From the NCBI GenBank assembly GCA_019914995.1, contig CM034141.1:4132001-4196000 (forward strand): 64,000 nt of DNA, given 5' to 3'. The position numbers and the translations under genes were made by a program. The notes under the pieces are model-generated. The model saw nothing but the letters and a program-made list of their open reading frames with translations. It did not search any database and was not told the origin of the DNA. Shown in pieces: positions 27,990-42,500 of this stretch (the first letter of the stretch is position 1; every line of letters begins with the position of its first letter). The stretch comes from Acanthochlamys bracteata (Eukaryota > Streptophyta > Magnoliopsida > Pandanales > Velloziaceae).

Positions 27990-28640
27990 ATGGATCAGCA
28001 ACAGCAGATGGCGGCGGTGTTAGGATCCGATGGGGCACCGTTTGAATCGTTGTTAAATCACCTTATGTCTTCGGCCAACATCCGACGTTCCGCCGCCGAT
28101 GTCCGCCTCACTGCTGTTATGCTCAGCGCCCTATCCCACCCATCTTCTCCCGATGTCCGCCTCACTGCTCTTGGGGCTTTAATTAATTTAGTCCAGTGTC
28201 TTCCATCTGCTGGTGATCGTGACAGGTTCCAGGACCTTCTCCCTGCTGTGATGTGCACCCTCACTGAAGCACACAATTCTGGACAGGAGACCACTGCCCA
28301 GGAGGCACTCGAGCTGCTAATCGAGCTTGCTGGCGCTGATCCAAGGTTTCTCCGCCGTCAACTTCCTAATGTTGCAGAGGCCGACCATCTTGAGGAGGGT
28401 ACACGGCATCTTGCTGTGGAGTTTGTCATCACACTTGCAGAGACAAGGGAGCGTGCTCCTGGAATGATGCGGCGACTCCTGTAGTTTGTCCGACGGCTTT
28501 TTGCTATTCTTATGAAAATGCTACTTGACACCGAAGATGAGCCTACCTGGCATGGGGCTGAGGATGCTGGAGAGACCAGCAATTTCAATGTCGGTCAGGA
28601 GTGTCTTGATCGCCTTGCAACTGCGCTTGGTGGAAACACC
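27990..28640 (+). pseudogene. Importin-5 (IPO5/KPNB3-type) relic with deletions and a stop
   Basis: The frame starts at the true importin-5 start (MDQQQQMAAVLGSDGAPFES) and runs 164 codons to a TAG at 28482-28484. After the stop the match continues in the same frame (FVRRLFAILMKMLLD, DAGETSN, GQECLDRL, GGNTIVPV) to about 28650. Functional plant importin-5 is about 1,100 residues with HEAT repeats and imports proteins such as ribosomal proteins. Here about 180-200 residues are missing after LMSSA, the join carries a duplicated DVRLTA unit 54 bases apart, and a short deletion lies after RRQLPNV. The stop replaces what is usually a Gln codon. No intron is visible in the aligned part. It is a dead or at best truncated copy; processed versus segmental origin is not settled. 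Confidence 0.88.
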
Positions 28641-28649
28641 ATTGTGCCT

Positions 28650-29510
28650 GTGTTTTTTATGGCTTCACCGGTCTTTGTTGCTCTGTTCTCCCGTTGCACC
28701 AAATCACCTTCCTCCCCCGGATTATGGCTTCATTGGTCTTTGCTGCAGCCATGGCTGGGAGCGGTCAAGAGCCGGCGAAAGTTGTCCCAAGCACAATAAC
28801 AATAAAGAAAAAGCCATACTTACTCATACAACATTAAAAAGATATATAAAAAATATATATATATATATATTTAAAATTATTTTATTTATTTTTAATTATC
28901 ACAAAAATATATTTTTATTAATTTTATGATATATTTAAATAAGATGAAATAAATTATTATTTTTATTTTCGTTTCTGAATAATTTAATTTAGTTTAATTT
29001 AATTATTCAAATAGACAGTTAAGGTAATTAAAAATAATTTTGTGGAATATATTTTAGAGAGGACGCTGTATTGCTAAAACATATTTTATCTACCCCAGTT
29101 TGCAGAACATATTCAGAACATAAAATTACAGACACCACCCTGGCCATACGAATATAATAAAGACAAATTTACCGGCTAATGCCAGTCAACTACTCCGCCA
29201 ACCTACAAACCCCACCACCGGCTACTGCCGGTAACCCGGATCTTGTACATCACTCACCCGCTCGCATCCTGCGGTCAAAAAGAATTTTTTAATTAATTAA
29301 TTAATTATTTTTTAATTGTAATAAAAATTTAAATCTGATTTGAGTTCTTAAATCCTCACTCTCATCTCACACCTGGATCCCATTAGATTCGCGATTCTTT
29401 TCCTTCCGTTCTTAATTTCATCGTCATTCGTTTCCTTTGTCGCTGTTGTTGTTGAATCTCAAGATTGATTCTAGTATTCAATTCCAGTTATTTGATTTCT
29501 TTACTTTTCT
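28650..29510. other. Intergenic DNA before the PGAP1 gene
   Basis: Directly after the importin match, two related words (ATGGCTTCACCGGTCTTTG and ATGGCTTCATTGGTCTTTG) suggest a small local duplication at about 28660-28745. An AT-rich stretch follows (28840-29060, 29290-29330 with AATT repeats). The promoter of the PGAP1 gene must lie in the 3' part; no clear TATA box was picked. Confidence 0.45.
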
Positions 29511-29517
29511 AAGATCA

Positions 29518-29602
29518 ATGGTGAACTAGATTCTTAGCTAGAACATTTCTTTGAAATCTTGGGTTTTGGATTGAGATTACAATGTGGGTTTTGTGGATTT
29601 AA
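29518..29602 (+). promoter_or_regulatory. Two short upstream reading frames before the PGAP1 start
   Basis: ATG-GTG-AAC-TAG lies at 29518-29529 and a seven-codon frame ATG..TAA at 29582-29602. Both sit in the presumed leader, the second ending 29 bases before the main ATG at 29632. If included in the mRNA they could lower initiation at the main start. Whether they are transcribed depends on the unknown transcription start. Confidence 0.4.
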
Positions 29603-29631
29603 TCAAAAGAAAAACTTTCCTCTGAAAGAGA

Positions 29632-30549
29632 ATGAAGGAGAAGATAAAGATAGCAGGTTTGGTGTTGGCGGCGGTGATGGTTGGGATCGGAGCATTGTAT
29701 GGGTTGCTGAAGCCGGTGCCCGGCGGCTGCATCATGACATACATGTACCCGACTTACATTCCCATCGCAGCGCCGGCGAATTTTTCTTCGGATAAGTACG
29801 GGTTGTATCTCTACCATGAGGGATGGAAGCAGATTGACTTTGCTGAGCACATCAAGAACCTTGATGGAGTCCCCGTGCTATTCATCCCGGGGAATGGTGG
29901 TAGCTATAAGCAGGTGAGCCTGTTGTTTGTGGACTTGACTTAGCTGAAGGTGATCTTTCTTGCTTTTCTTGAGTGCATGGCTGAAGTTGAACTTTTGGGA
30001 CTAGGTTTTGTACTTGTTTGAGACCCTCGAGAATTTCTAGTTCCCGAAAGTTAGTGGTTGGTGAATAGTAGATGGTCTTAAATCTTGTTTTTTGCTACTG
30101 CGCTGCAATACAAGATATTGCATGGAAGAGATAAAGGTTAATACAACAGAAAATACATACTACAACTGTAGTGTATTCTAGAAGAGATAAAGGTTGTTTG
30201 GAACAATGCTTTTGGTTGGTTGACAAGATCTTTAGATAGTAGGATGGTTGTTACAGCACTTGTATCTCCAGAAAGATCAGGTTTGAACAGCAAAAGATAC
30301 ACTAATATTTCGCATCGGCATAGGTCATATATCATGTTTGAAACGTGCTCCGCTTTGTATATGACATCGAAATTTACTGTCTTGGCTAAGAACTGCAAAA
30401 CATAATCGTGAACATATCCCCACGAGCTGGGATGCTTATGTGTCAAGAATTTGCTTTTCAGCTGTGTGTTTCTTAACATGGGGCAAACGTAAGCCTCAAA
30501 TTGCCAACATTTGTTTGTACTGTTAAAGCATCAACTCTGCAACTTCTCT

Positions 30550-30581
<32 letters not shown>

Positions 30582-33500
30582 GAGTTCCAGTTAAATTTGG
30601 GATTGCTAACCATGCATATAGGACTGCTAGTCAGCTAGTTATGTGGCTGATTCCAGGTTAACAAGTTAATTCCAACTTGCTTTGTGTTATTGGAAAACAG
30701 TAACAGCTACAAGAAGTTTAAGGGGGTCACTGTAGTAGAAAGTTATAACTTTTTTACAAATGTTTTATTCTGAGACCCATAACTAGTGGCTGAGTGCAAG
30801 CTACACAAGAGTGGAATTATAATAGTTTTTCTGCTCCTATTTAACATGTGCTTTATCGCCTACCATTAAGATATAAATTTCAATCAGCCATGTCCAAGTG
30901 AGTTGTATGCAGTAAAGTTTTTCTTGCAGGATTGCCTACTTCCTTGACTAGCTTTAGCTGGTTCTTCAGTTGGCTTTAGTCCTTCCGAATTTGTCTTATT
31001 TCTATCTGAAATCTTGCATTTGTTAAAGTGATCGATCTTGTTCTGTCCTCTTGCAAGTCTTCTTCTTTACATTTATGCCATTAGCTTATCATAGGAAGTC
31101 CCCCATTTACTTGGTGCAGTTCTAGTTTCTTGACTTTGGAATGTACTTTTGTTGTGCCTTATATGTTTCTTTCAGGTGCGTTCATTGGCAGCTGAATCTT
31201 CTAGGGCATATGATGGAGGACCACTCGAGCTGACTTATTATCAAGAAGCATTACTGCGAGATGCAGATGAATTTTCCCTTCCCAACCATTATAACCGCAA
31301 GCTCAATTGGTTTGCAGTGGATCTTGAAGGCGAGCATTCAGCAATGGATGGTAGAATACTCAAAGAGCATACTGAATATGTTGTGTATGCCATCCACAGG
31401 GTATGTGTTTATCTTACATTTTAATATAGTATAGTTATTGCAAATTTCCTAAAATTTTCGTTGATGTAAAAATGGTTATCAGACCTGTAAATATGTGCTT
31501 AGAATGACAATCTTTAAAAATGACTTTTCTTCACCATGCCATCAATGAGAGGATGCCTCTTTGAGAAGATCACATGTGGTCTAGGAGCTGTGTATAAATG
31601 TTCCAGTATCATGTTTGTAGAAAGCACACCACACTTAATTTATGTATAAAATACGAATATGTTTGCTATATGTTACAATGTGGTATTACCTTTTTCTAAT
31701 GAGTACTTTAGGAAGAAAGTGCCTTTTTTCTGGTTGATTGAGAGTGCGTGCTCACCTGTTTTTGTTGTATTATTATAGATCTTGGACCAGTATCGAGAAT
31801 CGCATGAAGCTCGATCAAACGGACCCAAAGTGTCTCAGAGCTTGCCAACTAGCGTGGTATTGGTTGGCCATTCTATGGGTGGATTCGTGGCAAGAGCAGC
31901 TCTTGTCCACCCTCATCTGAGGAAATCTGCAGTTGAAACCATCTTGACCTTATCTACCCCTCACCAGTAAGATATAATGATACTGGTTACAGAATCACAG
32001 TGCTTATCTGACGTCCTCTATTTCTTAAGCATGACGAGATTGAGCTACTTATCCAGGACGCCTCCTATTGCTTTGCAGCCATCTTTGGGCCATTATTATG
32101 CTCAAGTAAATGAGAAATGGAGAAAAGGCTATGAGGCAACTTTTTACCCTACTGGCCTTCTTACTTCTAATCCTCAACTCTCTCATGTAATCGTAGTTTC
32201 TGTGTCTGGCGGAGTTTATGATTACCAGGTATTAGCCATTACTGTCATCCTTCTACTATTTATTTGCAAGTTATCAATGTTGTCTGTAGTCAATGCCTTA
32301 ATTTCTCATAATTTATCCAAGTATGCTGATGGATCTGAATTTTGCTCTCTACAAACTTTGGATAATATTTACAATACAAAGGTCATCTGAGAGAGGCGAT
32401 CTAAGTCTAGTCATTTTTTTTTCTCTAGTGAACATTGATTCTACTAAAAGCAATTTGTGGTCTGTTTGATAGATAAATATATGTCTTTGGTGGACTTATT
32501 TACCCAGGTTCGGTCAAAGTTAGCCTCATTGGATGGAATAGTCCCTTCAACCCATGGGTTCATGATTGGTAGCACAGGCATGAAAAATGTTTGGCTTTCA
32601 ATGGACCATCAGTCTATTCTGTGGTGTAATCAACTTGTTGTACAGGTAATGAAGATAGGTTTTTATTCTCGTAGAAGAGGGAGGTGTGTGATTATAGTTA
32701 GTTCATAAATGCAGGTTTCACATACTCTTCTAAGTCTTGTCAATCCTGGAACTGGGCAACCCTTTTCGAATGAATGTAGAAGGCTTCTTGTGTTCGCCAA
32801 AATGCTCCAAAGTGGCTTACCTCAAAGCATTAACTTGATGAAGCATGTTCAGCTTTTAGAATCTTCAGAAGATGCTCACGTCAAGAATTCACATGATGCT
32901 ATAGGTACACCATCTGTAACTTTTGTTCTCAATTCATCTACATTTCCCATCTTTAGTTTTAGTAAGTACCCTTGAGCTATTTTCACTTTGTCCAATCTCA
33001 AGAATTTGCTTGATGTGATAAATACGCTATGGTGAACCCTGTTGACTTAGTTCATTCTTTGTTCAGGTTTAGCCTACCCTTATACCATTACCAGTTTTTC
33101 CCATCTTTTAAACTATCAAATTATGTGTTCATAAATGGGTCTTAGATATGGTTTCTATGTTATCTGGAAACTTTAGCTTTTCTCCTCTCAAGTTTAGAGG
33201 TCTCTTGTAGATGTTAACCTGAGTGTCTGAATAGCCAAACACTATCCTTATCTTCAAATAGCTGGTCCCACTTAGTGAGAAAAGATTTGGTTGTTGTGTT
33301 TTTTTCATATAGATATGTAGTCCTTAGACAACTACTTACAGTATCTTGTTTAATTTCTACTTACTTATTTATTTTATCAGATATTTATATGCTTCCAAGG
33401 TTATCAAAATCCTTATTTAAAATTTAAAATTTTACGGTTTTATGATTTTACATCACCAAAACAATCCTGTTTCAAGTAGAATTATTTTTGAGTAAAATCC

Positions 33501-36500
33501 CACCCGTAGTTCGTTTTAAATTTTAAAATCGGTAAAATTCCCATTTTTTACAATTATATATGATTTTACTTTTGAAAGAATTTTTGTAATTAACTGAATT
33601 TGAGGGGATCTTATATAAAATTTTTAGGGAGGCTTTTGTAAAATTTAAGACGATTTTCTGTAAAAGTATAATTTTGAGAAATTTTCTATAAAATATAGAG
33701 GGACTTTTTTTTTTTAATTTAAAAGAATTTTTTACTAAAATTTGTAAATGTACTAATTTTTTTAATATAAGAAAAAATTTGTATAAAAGATTCTTAATGG
33801 TACTAAAAGATTTTTTATAAAGTTTATCAATATTTAAAATCTTATGATATTACTTTAAAATTCCGATTACGATCCTACCTAAAATTCCGATTTTCATAAC
33901 CTTGTATGCTTCTTGTAGGCATATCTTTGTTATGGGGTTGTATTGTTGTTGTATTGTCAGTCACTAAATAGTCTTAACTATTATCTGGCTTGCTCATCTC
34001 CTCACATGCTTATTGCTTGATGAGAAATCATAGCTGCATAAGAAGTGATGTTGCCATTTTAAGAGGGTATCTGGATTATGTTTAGGCCTTAGAGGGATGA
34101 ACTACTACTTCATGCATAGGCCTACATTCATACTGCTGTTTGAAATGGTTCTTAATAGGCCAAGACTTTTACGTGTGGTCTCTGGATTCTGGAGTTGTCT
34201 GAAATTTCCACATTTAAAAGATTGCACCAAACATCTATGCTCTTATTTCTTCAAATGCTCCCATCTTAGATAACGTTAGGTTCTTCAAAAGTTTTAGCAG
34301 AATGAGACAGCCCAATAGATGGCAAATGGCTTAACATTATAACTGAACATTTATTTAGTGGAATTGGAGTTACCACCTATGTATTGCCCCCACAATTTGG
34401 TAAGGAGAAAATGGTAGAACTTTTCATCTCTTTAAATGTAAACACCTTATGAATAATTTCAAACTGGCTTTTGATGGAATGGAATCTTTGTTGCATGTGG
34501 AAGCTATCGTATATCCTTGGCATTTGACAATTTTATGATTATCTGCTGTAGGAAAGGTCTGTTATTAGCAGAATGTTGCTAGATCTTTAGTATATTGGAA
34601 GGTGGTTTGGCTGAGAAGCCAGTTGAAAATTGTATCTGAGAGCCTATTTCTTCACAGTTTTATGAATCTGTTTATGTTTGTAAACATGTTGTTGATTTAA
34701 CATTCTTCACGTCCCTATTTGACTCATGCATACTGCTATCTCTTGTTTTCGGGTTTTTGGCTTGGAGCAAGGGAGGTTTCACAAATGAGATGAATGAAAG
34801 ATTTTTAAACATCTATCTCAATGTCATTCTCCTCTAGTGCTACCAACTCTAGTCACATTGCCTTGCACAACAGATCTTTGTTCTACTTTATGTTTATTAA
34901 GGCTTGGGATTAATTTGATTCAGTTTAGGTTTTTAAAACTCCCTCAGAAGAGCAAATAATGAGTGGATGGTGAAGCCAGTTTAGTCATATGCATACTTGC
35001 AAAGGAAACAATAATTTTCTAGGTGATGATCAACCATTTTACAATCTGTACTATAACTTGCTCAAATCATCCTTGCTATTTGCAGGATCTAAAGAACAAG
35101 GTAGATATTCTTGTCCAACATCTGTTTACTGGGAAGACTTCGGCCTCGAAAAAGATCTCTACGTACAGTCAAGTTCTGTTACAATTCTAGCTATGGATGG
35201 GAGGAGACGCTGGTTGGACATAAAGAAATTGGTATTCAGAATTTTCTATATCCTACTTAGCACAGAATTTTGAGTTTTCTTTCAGAAATAGATTATTTTG
35301 TTAAATTTGGTTGCATCTTCCTCTGGCCTATTTTTTATCTGCTGGGCTTGTAGTACTTGCTGTAGAAGTTTGTATCTATTTTTATGAATACCTAAAGCTC
35401 CTTGGTGATATTTAGACTACTTTTTTATAAATTTTTGGTTAGAGCTTGTAGTGATACTATTGTAAACTTATACATTTGCTCTATATTCAGGGGTCTGGAG
35501 GCAGAGGCCATTTTATCCTTGTTACTAATCTTGCTCCCTGTTACGGAATCAGGCTTCATCTTTGGCCTGACAAGGATACTTCAGATAAGAATGTCTCTCC
35601 TCATAAAAGAATCCTTGATGTGACGTCTAAGATGGTCCGAATTCCTTCTGGACCTGCACCAAGGCAGGTACATTTAAGTCAATGCTCTTAATCCTGAGAA
35701 AGTAATAGCCAATCCGTGCATCATCTAATTGCTGCATTTCCAAGCAGCATTTGCTGGTCTTCTGCCTCAGAGTGGCATCTGTGATCATAATTTAATTAAT
35801 GTTTGTGATTGTGCAGATTGAACCAGGAAGCCAAAGTGAACAAGCACCTCCATCTGCTGTGATCCAGTTGAATCCTGAGGAAATGCGTGGTTACCGTTTT
35901 TTGACTATATCAGTTGCCCCTCGTCCGGTATTCTCATCTCTGTAGCTTGTCTGCACATTTCAATAGGGAAGCATTTCCTTGTGGCTTTAAGTTTAAAACA
36001 TGTTTTGTGTTAAAACCTTTCAATGTCAGCTCTTTGTTTCACCAGATCAAGTATATTTCAGAATTTGTAGCATGTTTTAATCCAATTTTGTTGACATGGT
36101 AGCTTCTACTTGGCTTAAAACCACTTTGGCCTCTGTACAATTGGAAAATGTCATTTTTTCCTGTTTTCGAAGTATTGATTTCAGCCCCTATACCTCAACC
36201 TTCTTGTTTGTTTTTGCTCCCATCCTCAGCGATGGTACTGATAATGTTGATATTGTTAACAAATGTGACACTTGGGCCAATACATGTAAACTAAAGTGGG
36301 AGGCAATTAGAATATCTTATGATCTCCTAATGTAAAGACTTTTCAAATAGGATATACTGTGATTATATTAGTAATTTCTCTCTATGCCACCAAAATATTT
36401 TTCAGTATGTTGACAAATCAGCTTTTAACTTGTCATATTAAGACTTTTTATATTTAAAAGTGTTTTGCTACAAAGATTACCTCTGAACTTGGAGCTGTTG

Positions 36501-39500
36501 TTGTATGTATGATCTTTAAGTTGATACTTCAAAAGAAGATATAGTTGTTGAAACCTTATTAAATAGCATATGCTTTTGACACTTGAAACAAAACTTTGAT
36601 GAAAGGTCATGTCCAAAGTTTTCCCAAGTGTCCTGGGATAAGTTAATTACATTTATAGGAGAAAGTATTAGTTGTAACTATTAGAGATTCACTATTAGCT
36701 GTGATGCTAGTTATAGATGCAAGAGTCCTGTATGCTGTATTCATTTGTTATCTGGCTTTTGTTGCTATAAATGACAAGTTCCAATGTTGTGATGTTTACA
36801 GAAAAGTTCTTCTGTATTCTTGTTACGTATCTGTGGTGGAAGTAATTCTCAGTTTCCAAACATGTCCACCTTTGCATTTATTGGTTGCATACTTCTCAGA
36901 AATGATTCGTATCAACTATTGCAAATTGAAATATCTGGTGGCATATGCGCTCTGGTTATAGATCTGATTGCAAATAGAATACTGTTTAGTGGATGAATCA
37001 TTTGACGCTTCTTATATTACAGACTGTCTCAGGTCGGCCTCCTCCTGCTATATCTATGGCAGTTGGGCAGTTTTATAATCCTGAAGAAGGGAGGAGAGAA
37101 ATTCAATCTACGTCACTTCTTTGGTCTGCATATTTTGAGCAGGTACATCCTCTTATAAGTCAGCATTACATACATCAGTCTTAATTAATCAGTCAGCATT
37201 ACATTATAAATCATTTGGTACTTGTAGGACTTTCTTTTTGCTTTCTGACTAAAGTTGTAGTCATTGACAGGATATGGTCATTAGCGAAGATCATCCACTT
37301 GCTTTAGATATGTCATTTCCTGTAAGCTTAGGACTTCTACCAATAAGACTGTCGTTGAGGACACTCGGTTGTGGACTACAAGCTACAGAGCAAGCTCAGA
37401 ATATGGATGTGAGCAGTAAGTACTGAATTTCTAGTGCATACTAAGATGAACAGTTTGGACTCGCCATTCTATCATCTGTCTTTGATTCTATGTTTATTCA
37501 TTTCTTTTTTCAGCTGTTCAATTGAATCTGTTTTTGATGGGTTCATCAATTTGATTATCATACGTTATATCTTCACATAAAAGCCATAGAGGACTGAAAT
37601 GATGTTAAGATAAGCATGAGGCTTAGTGTCATATTTATGGGGAAGTTTTAAGAAATGATCGAGCCTACAGACTAGGTTAGTTGACATGAATATAGGGGAA
37701 TTTTTATTTCTGAAGAAGTAACCTTGCATGTCATGCATATCATAACGCTGAATAAATGCCTGTGAACTTGTATTATGAGGACCCATATGTTTTTGATATA
37801 AGTTATATTGCCAAGATAAAATGAATATGTGCTTAGACTGTCAGACTCCTTGAATTTATACCATAGCATATATATTTTAACAGAGGTTCTACTATATTTA
37901 TTTAACTGGATAACTTGTAAATGTATGTTTTGGTGCAACCATCTATAAATTGCACTAATTGATAAATTACAAATCCAATTTTCTGGAATCGTAACTATAG
38001 CTTTCTGTTAGCATTGCAGGCCTTTGCAAACTGCGCTGTTTTCCACCGGTGGCATTAGCTTGGGATTCTACGTCTGGCCTACACATAATACCTAACATGC
38101 AAAATGAGACAGTAATCATAGATTCGTCACCTGCATTATGGGATTCTGATGCAGGATCCGACAGAAGTACTGTGCTGTTATTGGTAGGTGTCCGTCTTCA
38201 GCTTGGAGTCCTTGTGAATGTAGAGTTATGACAACATTAAGTTGATACCTTTTACTTGGACCTACATTTATTTAAACTTGAAGACTTGAGTTGGGTAGCT
38301 CATTAGATTGCTTTCTATGTTTATTATGAGCAAAGCCTGTCCTGTGTGTAACATCTATACTTTGTTGCAGGTCGATCCACATTGCTCTTACCAGGTCAGT
38401 TTTGCAGTTTCAATCGTGGCTTCAGCAGCCAGGTTCTGCCTGTTATATTCACCGCAGGTGAGATTCCATGGTATCTCTATGGTTCTTCTTGTTCGGTTTC
38501 ATCTTATTCGGGAAAGTATACTTCTCCCACATGGTATCACTATAGTATAGAGGTCATTGGACATATACATTTGCACGTGTGTGCATGTCAACCGTCATTT
38601 ACATCACATAGAAAAAAGAGAGGTAGATGTTAGAGGTGTTTAAGGCTAGTGTGCATGTCAACCGTCATTTACATCACTATAGTATAGAGGTCATTGGACA
38701 TATACATTTGCACGTGTGTGCATGTCAACTGTCATTTACATCACATAGAAAAAAGAGAGGTAGATGTTAGAGGTGTTTAAGGCTAGTGTTGGTTTTAATA
38801 TGTAGCAGCCTGGACACAAGCTGAAAGGATCTGATCTCTTAAAGCAGATTCAACGCAATCTTATATGCTACTAGACCTGATCTGATCCGTCCAAACAAGA
38901 TGTTCTTAATTTGAGATTGTATGGAGTTGTCTATGCGGTCAGATTTAAGGGATTTGATTGAAGGTTTCAGTTTATGTTAGTGTCATAAAGTTACAAATTG
39001 GTCTTCAGTGACTGGATCAGATCCATAACGAGAAACCGACTCCATCTTATCAACCTTTGCTTTGTTTTTAGATTCAATTTTGAACCACACTCTGTTCTTC
39101 TCTGTCTTCAACGTTGTCTTCTTTTTCATCGTACACCTTGTTGCTTCCCTTTGGATTTTGATCCCTCTTTTGTTTCTTTGTCTTTGGTTTTCTAATTGGA
39201 CTTAGGAGAATGGCGTGCCATATTAGGCTTGAGCTTACCTGGTTGTGTAAGGGCACACTTTGGTGTTCAGCATTGTCGGGAGGAGGATTCTTCTGTGATG
39301 GAATGGATGAAGGTTGTGAGTTTCCTTAGAGACATTTGAAGTTTAGGAAATGCCTGAAAATCTTAAAAGGGAAATATTATTGTACATCATATGTCATTGT
39401 TGTTATAGGAAGATATATATGCAAAATTTCGAGATATCCTTTTACAATATGTCATTGCAGGTTGAATCTTAGTCTAAATACTTCTTTTTCTGCTCATTGA

Positions 39501-42500
39501 TTATGTTTATTCCTTGAGGGTTTCTAGAGCGATATGTCATACTGTTATTTTATTTGCTTGTTATGGCATAGGTTGGACCAATGGTGTTTGTCCTGTGCTT
39601 AGCAACATGAAGCTGTGGCTATGGGTTTCTTTCTTCGCAATATTTGTGAAAATTTGAGTTATTTAATGTATTACCATTTTTCCAATTGTGAATTCTCTTG
39701 CAGGTCTTCTTGTTTTTTAAAAAATATTTTTTAATTTTTTTTTTGCAGATTATTGGATTCATGATTGCTGTCTGTTTCTTTGGTCTAATGAGGCAAGAAC
39801 GTGCATGGGAGCTTGACATGGCCATCCCCTCCATTTTGACAGCTATTGAGCTCAATTTGAGATTACCTGTTCCGTCTCTGCTACTAGCTGCTATACCCAC
39901 AGTCTTTTCTCTACTATACTCCTCTTTAACAAGAGGAAAGTTACCTCCAGTTGCAAGCTTCATCTCTGTTACGACAGCTTGCTATCTGATTGCCAATGGG
40001 ACTTTGATCATTATTATTTTGACCACCAGGCTGGGGTTATATATAGCTGCCGTTGGATATGTCTTGGTTAAGAAAAGGTAAGTACGTGACATCTTTACGT
40101 ATTGTATGAATGAACTGATGATATCGTTAGCCATATGGGGCCACTGTGGTTTTTGGAATTATATATGAAACATTTACAATTACCATTTCTTTACATTTAC
40201 AATTAACTTGGATTCCTTTTTCCAGGCATTTTAATATGTAGGTGTTAAAGGACATTCTTGTTTAAGATATATGCTAAAGTTGCTAAAGTGAATGATCTGT
40301 CTAAGTTAATCAAACTCAAGTTAGGTTTATCACCACTGTCTGTTGACTTGTAGATTCCCCAAAATAAATGTCAAAGACATGCTCCTGAGATTTGATATAC
40401 GATGCTATCCACCCACTGTGATAGTTTGATTTGAAGTATCAGCCACTTATGTTTTTAGCTAATATGGAAGATGGTTTAGATATAAAATAGTTAACTTTCT
40501 AAAGTATCTATGACTCGATTGAGGTTTGTAGGCATCACATGTACATGTGTTGATTCTTGAAATCAAATATTAAGAATTGCTAGGATTTGAAAATGTCATA
40601 CTTTTTAAGTTGTTGAATGCAACTTGTGTAAATGCTACTTTAATAAATTTGAGTCAGCTACATTAAGGGCGTCAAATTGACAATGAAAGTGAGGCGAAAA
40701 TTCTTTCTCCTGCCAACATTTTCACTTCCTCAAATAATGCGTTTAGTTGCGCGGAAGTGAGATAGAAGCTACTTTTTTTCCACTTCTCTATTATGTTGGC
40801 TTTGAGTGTAAAATTATAATAATGAATAATTCAAGTTATAATATAACGACAATACTATTGTTACATATTATTATCTTACTACTTTACAAAGTTAGTTTTA
40901 TGAATATTTCTGTATATAATAGATAACAGTTATCAAATTTATTATTCTAATTTTTAAATTTGTTTTATGAAATATTATGTTGTTTTATTGTATAGCAAAT
41001 ATGAATACTTATATATTATAAAATAATTGTAGTTGACAAACTTATACAAAATACTTATAGTTAGCAACTATAATTGTATAATATGTTTGATAATATATTT
41101 TACATATATTTTTGCTTATGGAAGCTAAATTATATTACATTATTCACATATACTAAATTGTAACAGAAGTTGAATTTTTAAAATTTTAAATAATATTTGT
41201 ATAACTAACAAATTGTCAAATGAATAAAATGAATAATCACACATCTAGATATTTATTCCTGTAACGACTTCCATGCAACAACACACCAACTCCTTTCCAT
41301 CTTCCTACCATTTTCTAAGAGCCAACTTTTTACGACTTCTAAAACTGACTTCACACGCTTTCCTCACTTTCCTACAACTAAACACACCTTGAGTGTCTTT
41401 AAATGGTTGAAGTGTTATTTTTTCTATGGATGTGTCTCAACTTTTGGGTCACCTGCACACTTCACGATTATTTATTTATTTATTTAGCATCCTTGAATTT
41501 TTGTTTCGCTTGCACTTTACGCTCATCTATTAATTACTTCAAAATTTTCTATTTTCTCCCTATAATTTGCTTAACTGGAGGTGAAGGCACTGGTGGACCT
41601 AGACTTAGAAAATAGGGAGCCAAGTAAATACAGAAAAAAAAAGCAACAACAAGTAAAAGAAAATGTTGTCTTGAACTATTTATCTGGAGATATTTCTGTT
41701 CCAAAGAACTACCTTTGACTGTTAAACACTCAGGCCCTACTGTAGCTCCACCTGTTGGTGACGGCAATTTTCACATTAACAATAAATCAAAAATATATTT
41801 TAGTGTCTTCTAGGATAAGATGAGTGCTGGCATCAAATTATATGAGCGAAATAAAACAAATTAGATAAACTTGTTGGAGCTGGTATAACTGAAACAAAGT
41901 AAAGTTAGAGGCAAGCTGTGAGAAGTCACACTTATGGGCTTCAAGCAATAGCTTCCTAGAATCCAAGAGTGTAATCATGTTATTTGTAATTTTGAAACAT
42001 TTGCATTATTCACCATTGACTTTTTAGCCTTTCCAAAAAGTGCGCCCTATACTTCTATAAATTGAAAGAGTATTTTCTAAATTATGTTTAATACCTTGGA
42101 ACCTTCTTCTTGCGATCTTTTATTCCAATCAATACTTATGTTCAACCATTGGTTACAGAGCTAATTGAAGATAATAAGAAAAGGAAAATTAATAAACATA
42201 AGGAAGGAAAAAATAGAGTCTATCTGAATGGCAGAAATAGAGGAAATGAATCTGCAAGAGAAAGCTGAATGAAAAGAAAATGCTTTGAGGAAGATAGAAT
42301 AAGAGTTTAAATTGAAATAGAGGTAAAGCAAACTAAAAGAAGCTAGTCGTTAGAAAAGAAAACAGAAAAACATTTGTGCAAAGTAGAGGACACAAATATA
42401 GACAAAGACACATTTTAAAAAATTAACTTTTGATTTTGACTTTTGATTAATAGTTTTTTCTGAAATTTGTATACAAGATACCGTAGCTTGTATAGATATT

